Source: JAFGSG01 sp964626055
Lineage (GTDB): Bacteria; Spirochaetota; UBA4802; JAFGDQ01
Direction of reading: 5' to 3'
DNA: 37,620 bases
Assembly (NCBI GenBank): GCA_964626055.1
Contig: CAZVDF010000032.1
Location: forward strand, 1 to 37,620
The position numbers and the translations under genes were made by a program. Positions 25,126 to 33,933 of the stretch are shown in pieces (position 1 is the first letter of the stretch; the number at the start of each line of letters is the position of its first letter). The notes beneath the pieces are model-generated. The model ran no database searches. It saw nothing but the letters and a program-made list of their open reading frames with translations, and had not been told where the DNA came from.

Positions 25126-28100
25126 ATGTTCAACATAACAGATGAAATATATGCGCTTGGCGAAAGCATCTTTGACGGGCCTTCGGGCACCGTTTACAAG
25201 GTGCGTGACGCAGAAAGCGGCACTATCACTGCAGTCAAGATAATAAAGCAGAACAGGATTTCCGCAGGCAGGGAGGATGCCGCGCGCTTCAGCTATGAGC
25301 TTGACATTCTGTCCGGCATTTCGCACCCGGGCGTTCTGAAGATATTCGGGCACGGACAGCTTAACGGCGATATGTACATCGCATCCGAGTACTTCGGCCA
25401 TCCTTCGCTGAAAGAGTTGTTCCGGTCCCGGTATGTCTTTTCATCCAGGCTGATAATTGATATATTCATACAGCTCGCCGAAGCCCTGTCGTTTATGCAT
25501 AAGAACAGGATCATTCATCGCTATCTGAAACCTTCCCATATTCTTCTGCAAATAGATGAAAAAAGCGGTGAATTGTGCGGTCTGAAAATCATTGATTGCG
25601 CCGTATGGCATATAAAAAAGATATTTGCCGATGATGAGAGCCGGGAGACGGAGCCGTTCCTGTATATGTCTCCTGAACAGACAAGCGCGGTAAGCGGCCG
25701 GGTAGATGAACGAAGCGATCTATATTCGCTTGGCGCCATCATGTACAGGATGTGCTCCGGGATGCCTCCTTTCCGGGGGGATACCATGAGCGATATCAGC
25801 TATCGGAAGATAACACAGATACCTCCTGTACCTTCGTCAATTAATAACGCAATCCCCGAAATACTTGACTTAATCATAATGAAGCTTATCGGCAGCGAAG
25901 CCGATAACAGGTACCACAGCGCCCGCGGTGTTCTGGAAGATCTGCTTAAAATCAGAAACGGCGAAAAGGATTTTCTGCTTGGCCTGGCCGATAAATCATA
26001 CAGGCTTAAATTCCATACGCGTTTTATCGGCAGAGAGCATGAGATTGAACAGCTGAAAAAAGCGCATCACAGGGCAATGTCGGCAAAGGGAGGGCTGTGC
26101 CTGATCAGAGGGAACGCGGGCGTGGGCAAGACCCGTTTTGTCGGGGAATTTTGTCATGAATTACATACAGAGGGTATGTTTTTACAGGGGAAGTGTTATT
26201 TTTTTGAAAAAAATAATCCCTATTCGCCTTTCAAAGAAGCCATCACAATGTATCACGATATCTTCAGCCAGTATTCTTCAGAAAAAAAACAATCGATCAT
26301 AAACCGGCTTAAAGAAAATTTGGGCGACATGGGAGAGATATTAATACGATTTAATCCGTGTCTTTATCAAGCCATTGGCGACTCGCCTGTATTGGCAAAA
26401 CTTGATCCGGACCGGGAAAAAAAGAGAGCTTTGCATGCGCTTTCACTTTTTTTTCTCAGTATCGCCGAAATTGAGGGAAAACTGATCCTGTTCCTTGATG
26501 ATCTTCAGTGGCTCGATGATGACGGGTTTGATTTAATGCGGGAGATAATACACAACATAGTCGATTATTCTTTTCTTATTATCGGGGCATACCGGGATAC
26601 AGAGATTAACGAAGGGCATCGGCTGTATCGGTTTTTAAATAAAACAATAAACGAAAGTCACTCGCTGTCGCTTATTGATCTTCTTCCTTTCGAGAGGGGA
26701 TATCTGGACCAGTTTGTTGCGGAATTATTTCATGATTCAAGCCAGACAATCACCAGGATCGCAGACCTTGTCTTCCTGAGAAATCAGGGAAATCCCTTTT
26801 ATGCAATAGAGACGGTCAGGGAACTGATCGAGAAGGATATTATATATTTTCATGACAGGTGGCTTATCAATAACGAGGCATTCGAGAAACTATTTAAACA
26901 AAAAGAAAATATTGAAATGATCGTCAGCAGTATTTCTCTTCTCGGCAGAAGCGAGCTTGACGCGCTGTCCTATGCGGCATTATCAGGGAGAAGATTCCAA
27001 TCGGCATTGCTTAATAATTTCGGCGGGAATTTAAAAAAACCTCTATCAAACGAGGAAATTGCCCGTATCATAGATAAGGCTTTATATATTCATTTTATTG
27101 AAGAGGACAGCAGTAATAAAAGCTGTTTTATTTTCACGCATGACCGGATACAGGAAGCATTAATTGATACAATAGATCCATCCGGGAAAAAAGATCTTCA
27201 TAGACAAATCGCGGCGTTCATTATGACGCAATATAATGATTCTCTTGAGGAATATTATTATGATCTTGTATATCATTATGTTTCTGCTGAAGACGAAGAA
27301 AAAATTCTGGAATACAGCTATCTCGCAGGATTAAAGGCGCAAAAAACTTATGCCTTTGACGAGGCAGTTATGTATTTTGAACAGGCAGCCGCCATGCTGG
27401 AAAAGCGATCTCTTGCAGGTTCTGGCATGTGGCTGGATTGCATGGAATATATAGGTAAGTTGTATCTTGTTAAAGAAGATAATGAGAAATCTATTAATGC
27501 TTATAGGCAGATAATAAATTTTACCCGGGATTCCGATAAAATCGTCAACGCTTATAAACAGATTACTTATGCATACTGCAAAGATAATACGAAATATAAG
27601 GAATGTGAAAGAACCGCGAAAACCGGATTAAACCTGCTGGGCGAAAAGCTTCCGGCAGGCACGATTACAGCGCTTATTTATACCGGCAGGGAGTTCGTCA
27701 TTCATTTGCTGCACAATATTTTCCCGTTTTTTTTTATTTCGAAAAATACAAAAAAAAATTACAGAATAGATGAAATTGCTTCATTCTATTATGTCCTTAT
27801 CTGGACATATGTTTTTTCAGATAAAATAAAATTCCTCCGGGCAGTCCTGCGTACACTTAACATTGTCGAAAAGAATCTGGGGCCGTCAAAGAGTCTTGCC
27901 ATGGGGCTTGCCGCGTATGGGACTATGCTCATGTCCATTCCCAGACCTAAATTGGCTTTAAAATATCTTCAGAGATCTCTTCAATTACGGGAAGTTTTTA
28001 ATGATACTCCGGGTATTGCCCATTCCCTGTATTTACTGGGACTATACTATCAATGGGACGGGCAGTTCGAAAAAAGTCTCGAATATATGCATCAGAGCAT

Positions 28101-29706
28101 GAATTTATATAAACGGATCGGATCTTCAAAGGATGCGGCCACGATCCCGCTGATTATTCAGAGGATTTATATTGATACCGGCGATTATGAGAAGGCGCTC
28201 TACTATGCACGCGAGCTGCTTGCGTTCGGGTATGCAATGCACGATCACTACAGTGTTGCATCTGCACTTATTCATCATGCCATGATATATCATCAGCAGG
28301 GCGATTATGATCAAGCCCTGCAGTATCTTCAGAAAGGCTATGATATAGGCGTGGAGAGGGAATTAAAAAATGTGCAGTGCAGCGCGTGCTTCCGTTTTGG
28401 AGCCGTATACCTCGCGCTCGGAGATATTGATAAATCATTGGATTATTTATTGCGTGCACAGCAATTATATAAATATTCAAAACCTCTTCAATATTACAGT
28501 TCGGAATTGTTTTGCCGTATCGCAGAAGCTCATATCCGGAGATTTGATTTTCTGAAGGATAAGCTGAATTACCGTGCAAAAAGAAAATCACTTCATGTCA
28601 TAAAAAAATCCTGCGTAAAAGCCATGAAGATCGCAGGCAAATGGTCCACTCATCGCGGCGAAGTCTTTCGCCTGTTTGCAGAGTATTACGCGTTGAAAGG
28701 TAATAATAGAAAATCGCGGGAATTATTCCTGACAGGCATTGATTATTGTCAGCGTCTGGGGAAAAAATATGATCTGGCGCTCGCGTATTATAAATACGGC
28801 ATGTTCCGGAATTCTTTGAATGAAAAAGACGCTTATGAGTATCTCTTTCATGCATATATTATTTTCAGTGAAATTAATTCCGCAGTATATTTATCCGAAC
28901 TCAGAGATATACTGGAAATTAATGACAAGGATTTGGAGCCTGCTGTGAAAAACAGCACATCATTAAAACACAAAGAGGCAATAAGTTCTTTCACGCGATT
29001 AATTCAGGACATTAGCAAATTAAACAACCGGGATCAGATACTTGAAAGAATCGTGTCTGTCACGCTGAGATTATCCGGAGCGCAGAGGGCTTTTCTATTT
29101 TTAACAGGTGAAGATCCGGATGAATTATCCGGCATAATAAAGATAAACAGCGAAGAGTTGAATAAGGAATCGACTTATATAATAAAAAAGATCGCGCAGC
29201 TGGCATATGTCCGGCAGGAAATAATTGATCGCGACGATGTTTTTAATGAAGGCAGTTTTGAGGAATTTTATAAAATTATAATTGAGATAAAGTCGCTCCT
29301 TTGCATCCCGATTATTTATGAAAATTCGGTAAGAGCTGTATTATATCTCGATAATTCCGTGTCTTCATTCGCTTTGTCCGGCGAGACCCTTCAGATAGTG
29401 AATGCAATGATGATACATGCTGCTGCAGCGATGACCCTGCATCCTAATTGGAGTTATAAAAATTATTCGGTTATAAACGATAAGCGGATTAACTATCTCT
29501 GCGAATCATCACACATTACAAGTAAAGAAAAACAAGTGCTGATGCTGTTATTGAAGGGTTATACGAAAAAACAGATTGCCGATGAATATTCCATCTCAAT
29601 AAACACGGTAAAGCATCATATCTCCAGTATATATGACAAAACAGGCGCAGGTTCCCGCGAAGAACTCGCAGATATATTTATTCTGCGAAACAATGCGGAT
29701 AATTGA
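25126..29706 (+). CDS. Multidomain regulator: degenerate Ser/Thr kinase, STAND-type ATPase, TPR, GAF and LuxR-type HTH
   Basis: 1526 aa. Domains in order: a protein-kinase fold (about 9-275) with glycine loop and K38 in AVKIIK, but the catalytic HRD is HRY (Y133), the Mg-binding Asn is H138, and DFG is DCA (157-159). An AAA/STAND ATPase follows (about 305-560; Walker A GNAGVGKT 329-336, Walker B LILFLDD 453-459). Then a long helical TPR region (about 700-1250), GAF (about 1300-1440) and a LuxR-type HTH (1464-1520; SKEKQVLMLLLKGYTKKQIA). The closest architecture known to me ends in a histidine kinase; here the output is DNA binding. It is likely an ATP-dependent transcription switch. The kinase domain probably binds rather than phosphorylates (inference from lost residues). 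Target candidates are the three exported proteins downstream. No good ribosome-binding site; the start is set by the kinase N-terminus. Confidence 0.88.
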   Translation: MFNITDEIYALGESIFDGPSGTVYKVRDAESGTITAVKIIKQNRISAGREDAARFSYELDILSGISHPGVLKIFGHGQLNGDMYIASEYFGHPSLKELFRSRYVFSSRLIIDIFIQLAEALSFMHKNRIIHRYLKPSHILLQIDEKSGELCGLKIIDCAVWHIKKIFADDESRETEPFLYMSPEQTSAVSGRVDERSDLYSLGAIMYRMCSGMPPFRGDTMSDISYRKITQIPPVPSSINNAIPEILDLIIMKLIGSEADNRYHSARGVLEDLLKIRNGEKDFLLGLADKSYRLKFHTRFIGREHEIEQLKKAHHRAMSAKGGLCLIRGNAGVGKTRFVGEFCHELHTEGMFLQGKCYFFEKNNPYSPFKEAITMYHDIFSQYSSEKKQSIINRLKENLGDMGEILIRFNPCLYQAIGDSPVLAKLDPDREKKRALHALSLFFLSIAEIEGKLILFLDDLQWLDDDGFDLMREIIHNIVDYSFLIIGAYRDTEINEGHRLYRFLNKTINESHSLSLIDLLPFERGYLDQFVAELFHDSSQTITRIADLVFLRNQGNPFYAIETVRELIEKDIIYFHDRWLINNEAFEKLFKQKENIEMIVSSISLLGRSELDALSYAALSGRRFQSALLNNFGGNLKKPLSNEEIARIIDKALYIHFIEEDSSNKSCFIFTHDRIQEALIDTIDPSGKKDLHRQIAAFIMTQYNDSLEEYYYDLVYHYVSAEDEEKILEYSYLAGLKAQKTYAFDEAVMYFEQAAAMLEKRSLAGSGMWLDCMEYIGKLYLVKEDNEKSINAYRQIINFTRDSDKIVNAYKQITYAYCKDNTKYKECERTAKTGLNLLGEKLPAGTITALIYTGREFVIHLLHNIFPFFFISKNTKKNYRIDEIASFYYVLIWTYVFSDKIKFLRAVLRTLNIVEKNLGPSKSLAMGLAAYGTMLMSIPRPKLALKYLQRSLQLREVFNDTPGIAHSLYLLGLYYQWDGQFEKSLEYMHQSMNLYKRIGSSKDAATIPLIIQRIYIDTGDYEKALYYARELLAFGYAMHDHYSVASALIHHAMIYHQQGDYDQALQYLQKGYDIGVERELKNVQCSACFRFGAVYLALGDIDKSLDYLLRAQQLYKYSKPLQYYSSELFCRIAEAHIRRFDFLKDKLNYRAKRKSLHVIKKSCVKAMKIAGKWSTHRGEVFRLFAEYYALKGNNRKSRELFLTGIDYCQRLGKKYDLALAYYKYGMFRNSLNEKDAYEYLFHAYIIFSEINSAVYLSELRDILEINDKDLEPAVKNSTSLKHKEAISSFTRLIQDISKLNNRDQILERIVSVTLRLSGAQRAFLFLTGEDPDELSGIIKINSEELNKESTYIIKKIAQLAYVRQEIIDRDDVFNEGSFEEFYKIIIEIKSLLCIPIIYENSVRAVLYLDNSVSSFALSGETLQIVNAMMIHAAAAMTLHPNWSYKNYSVINDKRINYLCESSHITSKEKQVLMLLLKGYTKKQIADEYSISINTVKHHISSIYDKTGAGSREELADIFILRNNADN

Positions 29707-29823
29707 CGGCTTTTATAACCCTCCTCTGCCATGATCTTATGCACTGCATAATGCTTTCATCCGGATTTCCTCAAAAAATCTTTCAAAAACCATCAAATAA
29801 ATAAAAATTCTGAATAAAAATCT

Positions 29824-29852
29824 GTTTTTTAAAAAACTACCCCCCCGGGGGG
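29824..29852. repeat. Two adjoining palindromes downstream of the regulator
   Basis: GTTTTTTAAAAAAC (29824-29837) is followed two bases later by a run of seven C then six G (29840-29852). They lie in a 374-bp gene-free spacer (29707-30080). They could act as a terminator or binding site; nothing else is recognisable here except the 51-bp element at 29977. Confidence 0.4.
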
Positions 29853-29976
29853 CCATTGCATACATTTTTCTATATAAATATATTATTATGAGGCAGATAT
29901 AACAGCAGCTTTTAACACATTTATATAAACAATGTGCCGCCTCAACCGTACGCCTTCTTGATCCAAATGATTAAAT

Positions 29977-30027
29977 AATTTTTTGTGACGATTCAACGAA
30001 AATCAGAACTCACTTTTAAAGAGTATG
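29977..30027 (+). promoter_or_regulatory. Conserved 51-bp upstream element, copy 1 (ahead of LRR lipoprotein)
   Basis: It begins AATTTTTTGTGACGATTC (29977-29994) and continues with AGAACTC and TTTT-AAG--TATG to 30027. It aligns without gaps to 31882-31932 (39 of 51 identical). It ends 53 bp before the start codon. It could be a promoter, an operator or both; no standard -35/-10 pair is obvious. Confidence 0.65.
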
Positions 30028-30080
30028 TTTTAGAAAAAGCTGTAAACACGTAAAATTAAAAAACAATTTGGGAGGACGAT

Positions 30081-31016
30081 ATGAAAACAAAAAATAAAAT
30101 TACAGCAATCTTAATGCTTTTATCAGCGATTGCGTTCGCGGCCTGCGGAGGCGGGGACAGCAAAAGCGGAGGCAGCGGAGATGATGGAGGCGGGAGCACT
30201 CCCGTGTCTCTCATAGCTGACGCGAATCTTGAAGCTTGGATACGCGCGCAGCTGCCGGCGCCAATACCTGCAGACCAGCAGCTAACAAAAGCTGACCTTG
30301 AGACGCTGACTGAGCTCAACGCGAATTACGCCGGATCTCTTGACGAAGAAAAAATCGCCAGTCTGTCAGGAATGGAAAAATGTATTAATTTAGAAGAGCT
30401 TTATTTGCATAATAACCTGATCAGCAATATCAGCCCGCTTTCCGCATTAACTAAACTTAATAGTCTTGATCTCGGGATGAACAACATAACCGGCATCGAA
30501 CCGCTTTCAGGAATGACATCTCTATATTATCTATTTTTAAGCCAAAATCAGATCAGCGACATCACTGCGCTTTCAACATTGAATAACCTGGGAAGACTTT
30601 ACATAGGGGAGAATAATATAAGCAATATATTACCGCTGAAAAGTCTGACGGATCTTACCAACTTAGACATAAACCAAAACGAAATAATCGGCATAAATGA
30701 TCTTTCCGGTCTGACGAATTTAACGTTCCTTAACTGTTTCATGAACACTATTAGCGATATAAGTTCGCTGCAATATCTTACAAACTTAACGTGGCTCAAC
30801 CTTGGGGACAATAATATAAACAATATTGATGCGCTCGAAGGACTGACTATGCTGCAGTACCTTGGTCTGGGATGGAACGATATAACTGATATTCAGGCAC
30901 TGATTGACAACACAGGCCTTGAAACCGGAGACACTGTTAACCTGAGTGATAACCCGCTAAGCGATCCTGACCAGATAGATGCTCTTGAAGCCAAAGGAGT
31001 AACAGTAACCTATTAA
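30081..31016 (+). CDS. Internalin-like leucine-rich-repeat lipoprotein
   Basis: 311 aa. Lipoprotein signal peptide with box FAAC (Cys22), then a Gly/Ser-rich spacer. The N-cap ADANLEAWIRAQL with LTKADLETLTELNA is the one found ahead of internalin-type LRRs. About eight 22-residue repeats (roughly 95-290) follow the pattern L--L-L--N-I--I--L--L. The tail (NLSDNPLSDPDQIDALEAKG) is the usual cap. It is likely a surface-exposed binding protein; the ligand is unknown. GGGAGG lies 6 nt before the start. A conserved 51-bp element sits upstream and a second exported protein follows after 36 bp. Confidence 0.9.
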   Translation: MKTKNKITAILMLLSAIAFAACGGGDSKSGGSGDDGGGSTPVSLIADANLEAWIRAQLPAPIPADQQLTKADLETLTELNANYAGSLDEEKIASLSGMEKCINLEELYLHNNLISNISPLSALTKLNSLDLGMNNITGIEPLSGMTSLYYLFLSQNQISDITALSTLNNLGRLYIGENNISNILPLKSLTDLTNLDINQNEIIGINDLSGLTNLTFLNCFMNTISDISSLQYLTNLTWLNLGDNNINNIDALEGLTMLQYLGLGWNDITDIQALIDNTGLETGDTVNLSDNPLSDPDQIDALEAKGVTVTY

Positions 31017-31052
31017 GCAGAAGAACTATTAAAAAACAAAGGAGATATTTTT

Positions 31053-31871
31053 ATGTCAAAACTAATTATCTTTACATGCATCGTTTTTTTAATGGCTGCA
31101 GCATTTGGAGCAGGAGAAAAAGAATTACAGGGTAAGGAGGGTAAAGTGAAAATCTATCAGATGACATGGGAAAGCGACAATGTATCCGGAAGCCTGTACG
31201 TGAACGGCTTTCTCATTAACACGTTTAAAGGCACACAGGACACAGGCACAGCACCGCTGAATGTTTGGCTTGCCGGCAATAACGAAGTCACGGCAGAGCT
31301 GAAAAAAGCAAAAGGTACTGAAGAAGCTCGCATATCAATCGGCCTGTCCGGAATGTATCGCGGAGATGTTGGGAGCACATCACGCCCGGGCAGCCTCTTT
31401 GCAATAAATAAAAAGAACAGCGACTTCGCGGGATCAAAGACAGTTAAGATAAACCAGAAGTTCAAATCTTCCATTGATTTCACCGCCCGTTTTAACGGAA
31501 AAGGCGCGGCAATGGAAAAGGACATCATAGAATACGCGAAGAAAGTCCATAATATCATAAAGAAAAAAGATAAGGCAGGCATTGCAAGGGAGTTCGCGCC
31601 CAAGATAGAGGATTACGCGAAATCCTTTTCGAATGAAGATGTCTATGACGAGGTAAAGAATTCCCTTATCGAGAACCTGACGGGCGGAAGCGACAAGCTT
31701 ACTGACATAAAGCCCGGCAATCTGAAGGCTGTAAAGGCAGGCCCTGGCAGCGGCACATGGCATGTAGTCGAAGGAGGGAAGGAGCTAATAAGGTTCACTT
31801 CGCCGCAGGGATCGTCGGAGCTGCCGATTTACATAGGCACAGTCAACGGCTCGCTCAAGGTAATCAGATAG
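31053..31871 (+). CDS. Exported protein of unknown function
   Basis: 272 aa. The signal peptide (about 1-20, ending AFGA-G) indicates export. The N-terminal half looks beta-rich (VSGSLYVNGFLI, PLNVWLAGNNEVTAEL), a short jelly-roll-like segment. The middle is a charged helix (KDIIEYAKKVHNIIKKKDKAGI), and the C-terminus is again beta (GTWHVVEGGKELIRF). I recognise no family. AAGGAG lies 8 nt before the start. It is 36 bp after the LRR gene with no terminator between, so probably co-transcribed. Confidence 0.75.
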   Translation: MSKLIIFTCIVFLMAAAFGAGEKELQGKEGKVKIYQMTWESDNVSGSLYVNGFLINTFKGTQDTGTAPLNVWLAGNNEVTAELKKAKGTEEARISIGLSGMYRGDVGSTSRPGSLFAINKKNSDFAGSKTVKINQKFKSSIDFTARFNGKGAAMEKDIIEYAKKVHNIIKKKDKAGIAREFAPKIEDYAKSFSNEDVYDEVKNSLIENLTGGSDKLTDIKPGNLKAVKAGPGSGTWHVVEGGKELIRFTSPQGSSELPIYIGTVNGSLKVIR

Positions 31872-31881
31872 GTCTTTTAAA

Positions 31882-31932
31882 AATTTTTTGTGACGATTCG
31901 CGTGAAAAGAGAACTCCATTTTGAAGGATATG
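31882..31932 (+). promoter_or_regulatory. Conserved 51-bp upstream element, copy 2 (ahead of triple-repeat lipoprotein)
   Basis: It begins AATTTTTTGTGACGATTC (31882-31899), then GAAAA, AGAACTC and TTTT-AAG--TATG to 31932. It is gapless against 29977-30027, differing at 12 positions, mostly in one five-base patch. It ends 51 bp before the start codon, nearly the same distance as copy 1. Confidence 0.65.
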
Positions 31933-31983
31933 ACAGATGGCAATCATTGTACATATCCTAAAATTTAAATTCCGGAGGGAAAT

Positions 31984-33708
31984 ATGAATAACTATTTTAA
32001 AGCTTTGGCAATAACGCTGGTCACGGCTCTATTGATTTTTGCCGCAGGCGGCTGCGGCGGCGGAGGCAGCGACAGCGGGGGAGGGCCGGGGGGAACGCCT
32101 TCGGAGACGTTTACAAAAGCGGTATTAAGCACCGTGGAAGCCCCCTGGGGAAATATTATCAATACTGACAGTTTTCGTCATTATCAGATGCTTTATAAAA
32201 AAGCCGATATTGCAGGCTCAGGCAGTATTAGATCGCTTTATTTTCGATATAATGGAAACGTTGTCACCGCAACAACATGCTCAAATTTTACAATTAAACT
32301 AGGGCATACAAGTGTAGAAAATCTTAACACCAATATGACATTAAACATTAATCAAGGCAAAGGTTCTGCCGTAACTGTTTTGAATGGCGCTACAATAACC
32401 ATCCCCGCCGGCACTGCAGGCGATTATTTCGAGATTCCGCTAACTACACATTTCAATTATAACGGGATCGATAATCTTGTCATTGATATTACACGCTCGG
32501 CTGCCTCATCACAGGCGGTTAATCTTGGAGGTGGGGTTGGAACTACTGATTATACAGGTGCAGCATATACAAATCAAATTGCTAGTCCTGATACAGCTAC
32601 TTACACAAGCGAATATCCTTTGCATGTTAAGCTCCTTTTCGCGGGCGGGGACAATAAAGTAATCTGCGCAGATAAAACCGCAAATTCCCAGATGGGAATC
32701 GCTCCCGGATATACGGGGCGCGTGCAAATGCTCATTCTTGCATCCGATATCAAAGGAAACGGTTTAATCACAAGTATGGCGCTGAATCCTGACGTGGAAA
32801 CAGCTGATGCAGATGTGACAGGTATGACGGTAAAGATAGCCCATATACCGGCAGGCACGACAACACTGGCCAGTAACATATTTGCAGATAATTACAGCGG
32901 AGTTACTCCGGTTACAGTAACACAGGGACTTTCATATCAGGTTCCCGAAGGGCAACCGTCGAATGTATGGATACCATTTAATACAAATTCATTTAATTAT
33001 GATGGTACGAGCAATCTGCTAATAGACATTTCATGTACAGTCGCTTCTGGTAATTACTCTGTTGATTATGAATCCCTTCCTGCAGGCATTACACGCGTGC
33101 TTTATTCAACAGTAAGTCCGGCTGCAACTACTGGTACATTACGTGATCGCGCTTTCGAGCCGGTATTCCGGTTCTATGGCGGGACAGTTAATGTCGTGGC
33201 ACCTGATGCATCAGGTGTTGGAATTTTTTATCCTTTTCATAATACTGATGACAATATGCTGCAGTATTTATATTCAGCCGCAGAACTCGGCATAAAAGGA
33301 TCGATTTCAAAAATCAGCCTTCGCCTTTTCTCTGATAATTCCGCTGCTTCAGGCTATAGTAACTTTACCGTAATTCTCGGCCAGTCTGATGATATTATTT
33401 TAGGTGATACAGTGTTTTCAGCAAATTTAACCGGCGCTCAGACGGTTTATAATGGTAGTTTTACTGTATCAGGCGGACTAGTAAAAGGAGACTGGATCGA
33501 TATACCTCTTTCCGTTCCCTTTGCCTGCGATTCAACAAAGAATCTTGTTGTGCAGTTTTCCGGCAGTCATGGAACAGCGATCAATTCTATCGTAAGAGAA
33601 CTTGACGATACGCGTTATTTGAACAGGCAGGCTCATGCAGACAATACATCCGGAACTATCGACGGCAGATACAATTGTCTCGCTGATATTAAGCTGGAAG
33701 TAAAATAG
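31984..33708 (+). CDS. Lipoprotein with three internal beta-rich repeats
   Basis: 574 aa. Lipoprotein signal peptide with Cys24 (AAGGC), then a Gly/Ser spacer. Three copies of a roughly 173-aa unit follow (about 45-222, 226-398, 402-574). Each has MLY or MLI near its start, a DI-G-G-I-SL strand, an NFTIKLGHT-like strand (FTIKLG, MTVKIA, FTVILG), then I-PL---F-Y-GT-NLVIDI near the middle and a closing strand ending in an aromatic or VK. I know no named family for it; a beta-sandwich fold is inferred. Probably a surface lipoprotein. GGAGGG lies 5 nt before the start. A perfect terminator follows at 33789. Confidence 0.85.
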   Translation: MNNYFKALAITLVTALLIFAAGGCGGGGSDSGGGPGGTPSETFTKAVLSTVEAPWGNIINTDSFRHYQMLYKKADIAGSGSIRSLYFRYNGNVVTATTCSNFTIKLGHTSVENLNTNMTLNINQGKGSAVTVLNGATITIPAGTAGDYFEIPLTTHFNYNGIDNLVIDITRSAASSQAVNLGGGVGTTDYTGAAYTNQIASPDTATYTSEYPLHVKLLFAGGDNKVICADKTANSQMGIAPGYTGRVQMLILASDIKGNGLITSMALNPDVETADADVTGMTVKIAHIPAGTTTLASNIFADNYSGVTPVTVTQGLSYQVPEGQPSNVWIPFNTNSFNYDGTSNLLIDISCTVASGNYSVDYESLPAGITRVLYSTVSPAATTGTLRDRAFEPVFRFYGGTVNVVAPDASGVGIFYPFHNTDDNMLQYLYSAAELGIKGSISKISLRLFSDNSAASGYSNFTVILGQSDDIILGDTVFSANLTGAQTVYNGSFTVSGGLVKGDWIDIPLSVPFACDSTKNLVVQFSGSHGTAINSIVRELDDTRYLNRQAHADNTSGTIDGRYNCLADIKLEVK

Positions 33709-33788
33709 TTATCAGTATGTTTTACTTGAATAAATTAGGCAGATTGCCGTTCACGGGTAAAAGAAATATTATAATTAGCAACATCTCT

Positions 33789-33829
33789 AAAGCAAAACCG
33801 GCGGGCGCTGTCCCGCCGGTTTTGCTTTT
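33789..33829. terminator. Rho-independent terminator with 17-bp perfect stem
   Basis: AAAGCAAAACCGGCGGG (33789-33805) pairs with CCCGCCGGTTTTGCTTT (33812-33828), loop of 6, followed by T and A. It lies 80 bp after the triple-repeat lipoprotein gene; A- and T-runs on both sides allow use from either strand. Confidence 0.88.
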
Positions 33830-33838
33830 ATGAATGTG

Positions 33839-33887
33839 AAAGCGGAAGAACAAGGGGCTGCGCGCCTTGTTCTGTGTGTGACGCTTT
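33839..33887. other. Second stem-loop next to the terminator
   Basis: An outer stem AAAGCG (33839-33844) / CGCTTT (33882-33887) encloses AGAACAAGG (33847-33855) / CCTTGTTCT (33865-33873). It is 10 bp from the terminator hairpin. It may serve the convergent hydrolase gene; otherwise its purpose is unclear. Confidence 0.5.
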
Positions 33888-33933
33888 AGCTGAAAATGAG
33901 ATATTATTATAGATAATATAAATAAACAGTACC

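Noticed and set aside
24934..25401. 155-codon minus-strand frame at the start of the large regulator
   Set aside because: It is antisense to the kinase domain and has no recognisable features.
31984..33708. Diversity-generating retroelement target
   Set aside because: No template repeat or reverse transcriptase is visible and the three repeats differ throughout rather than at adenine-coded sites.
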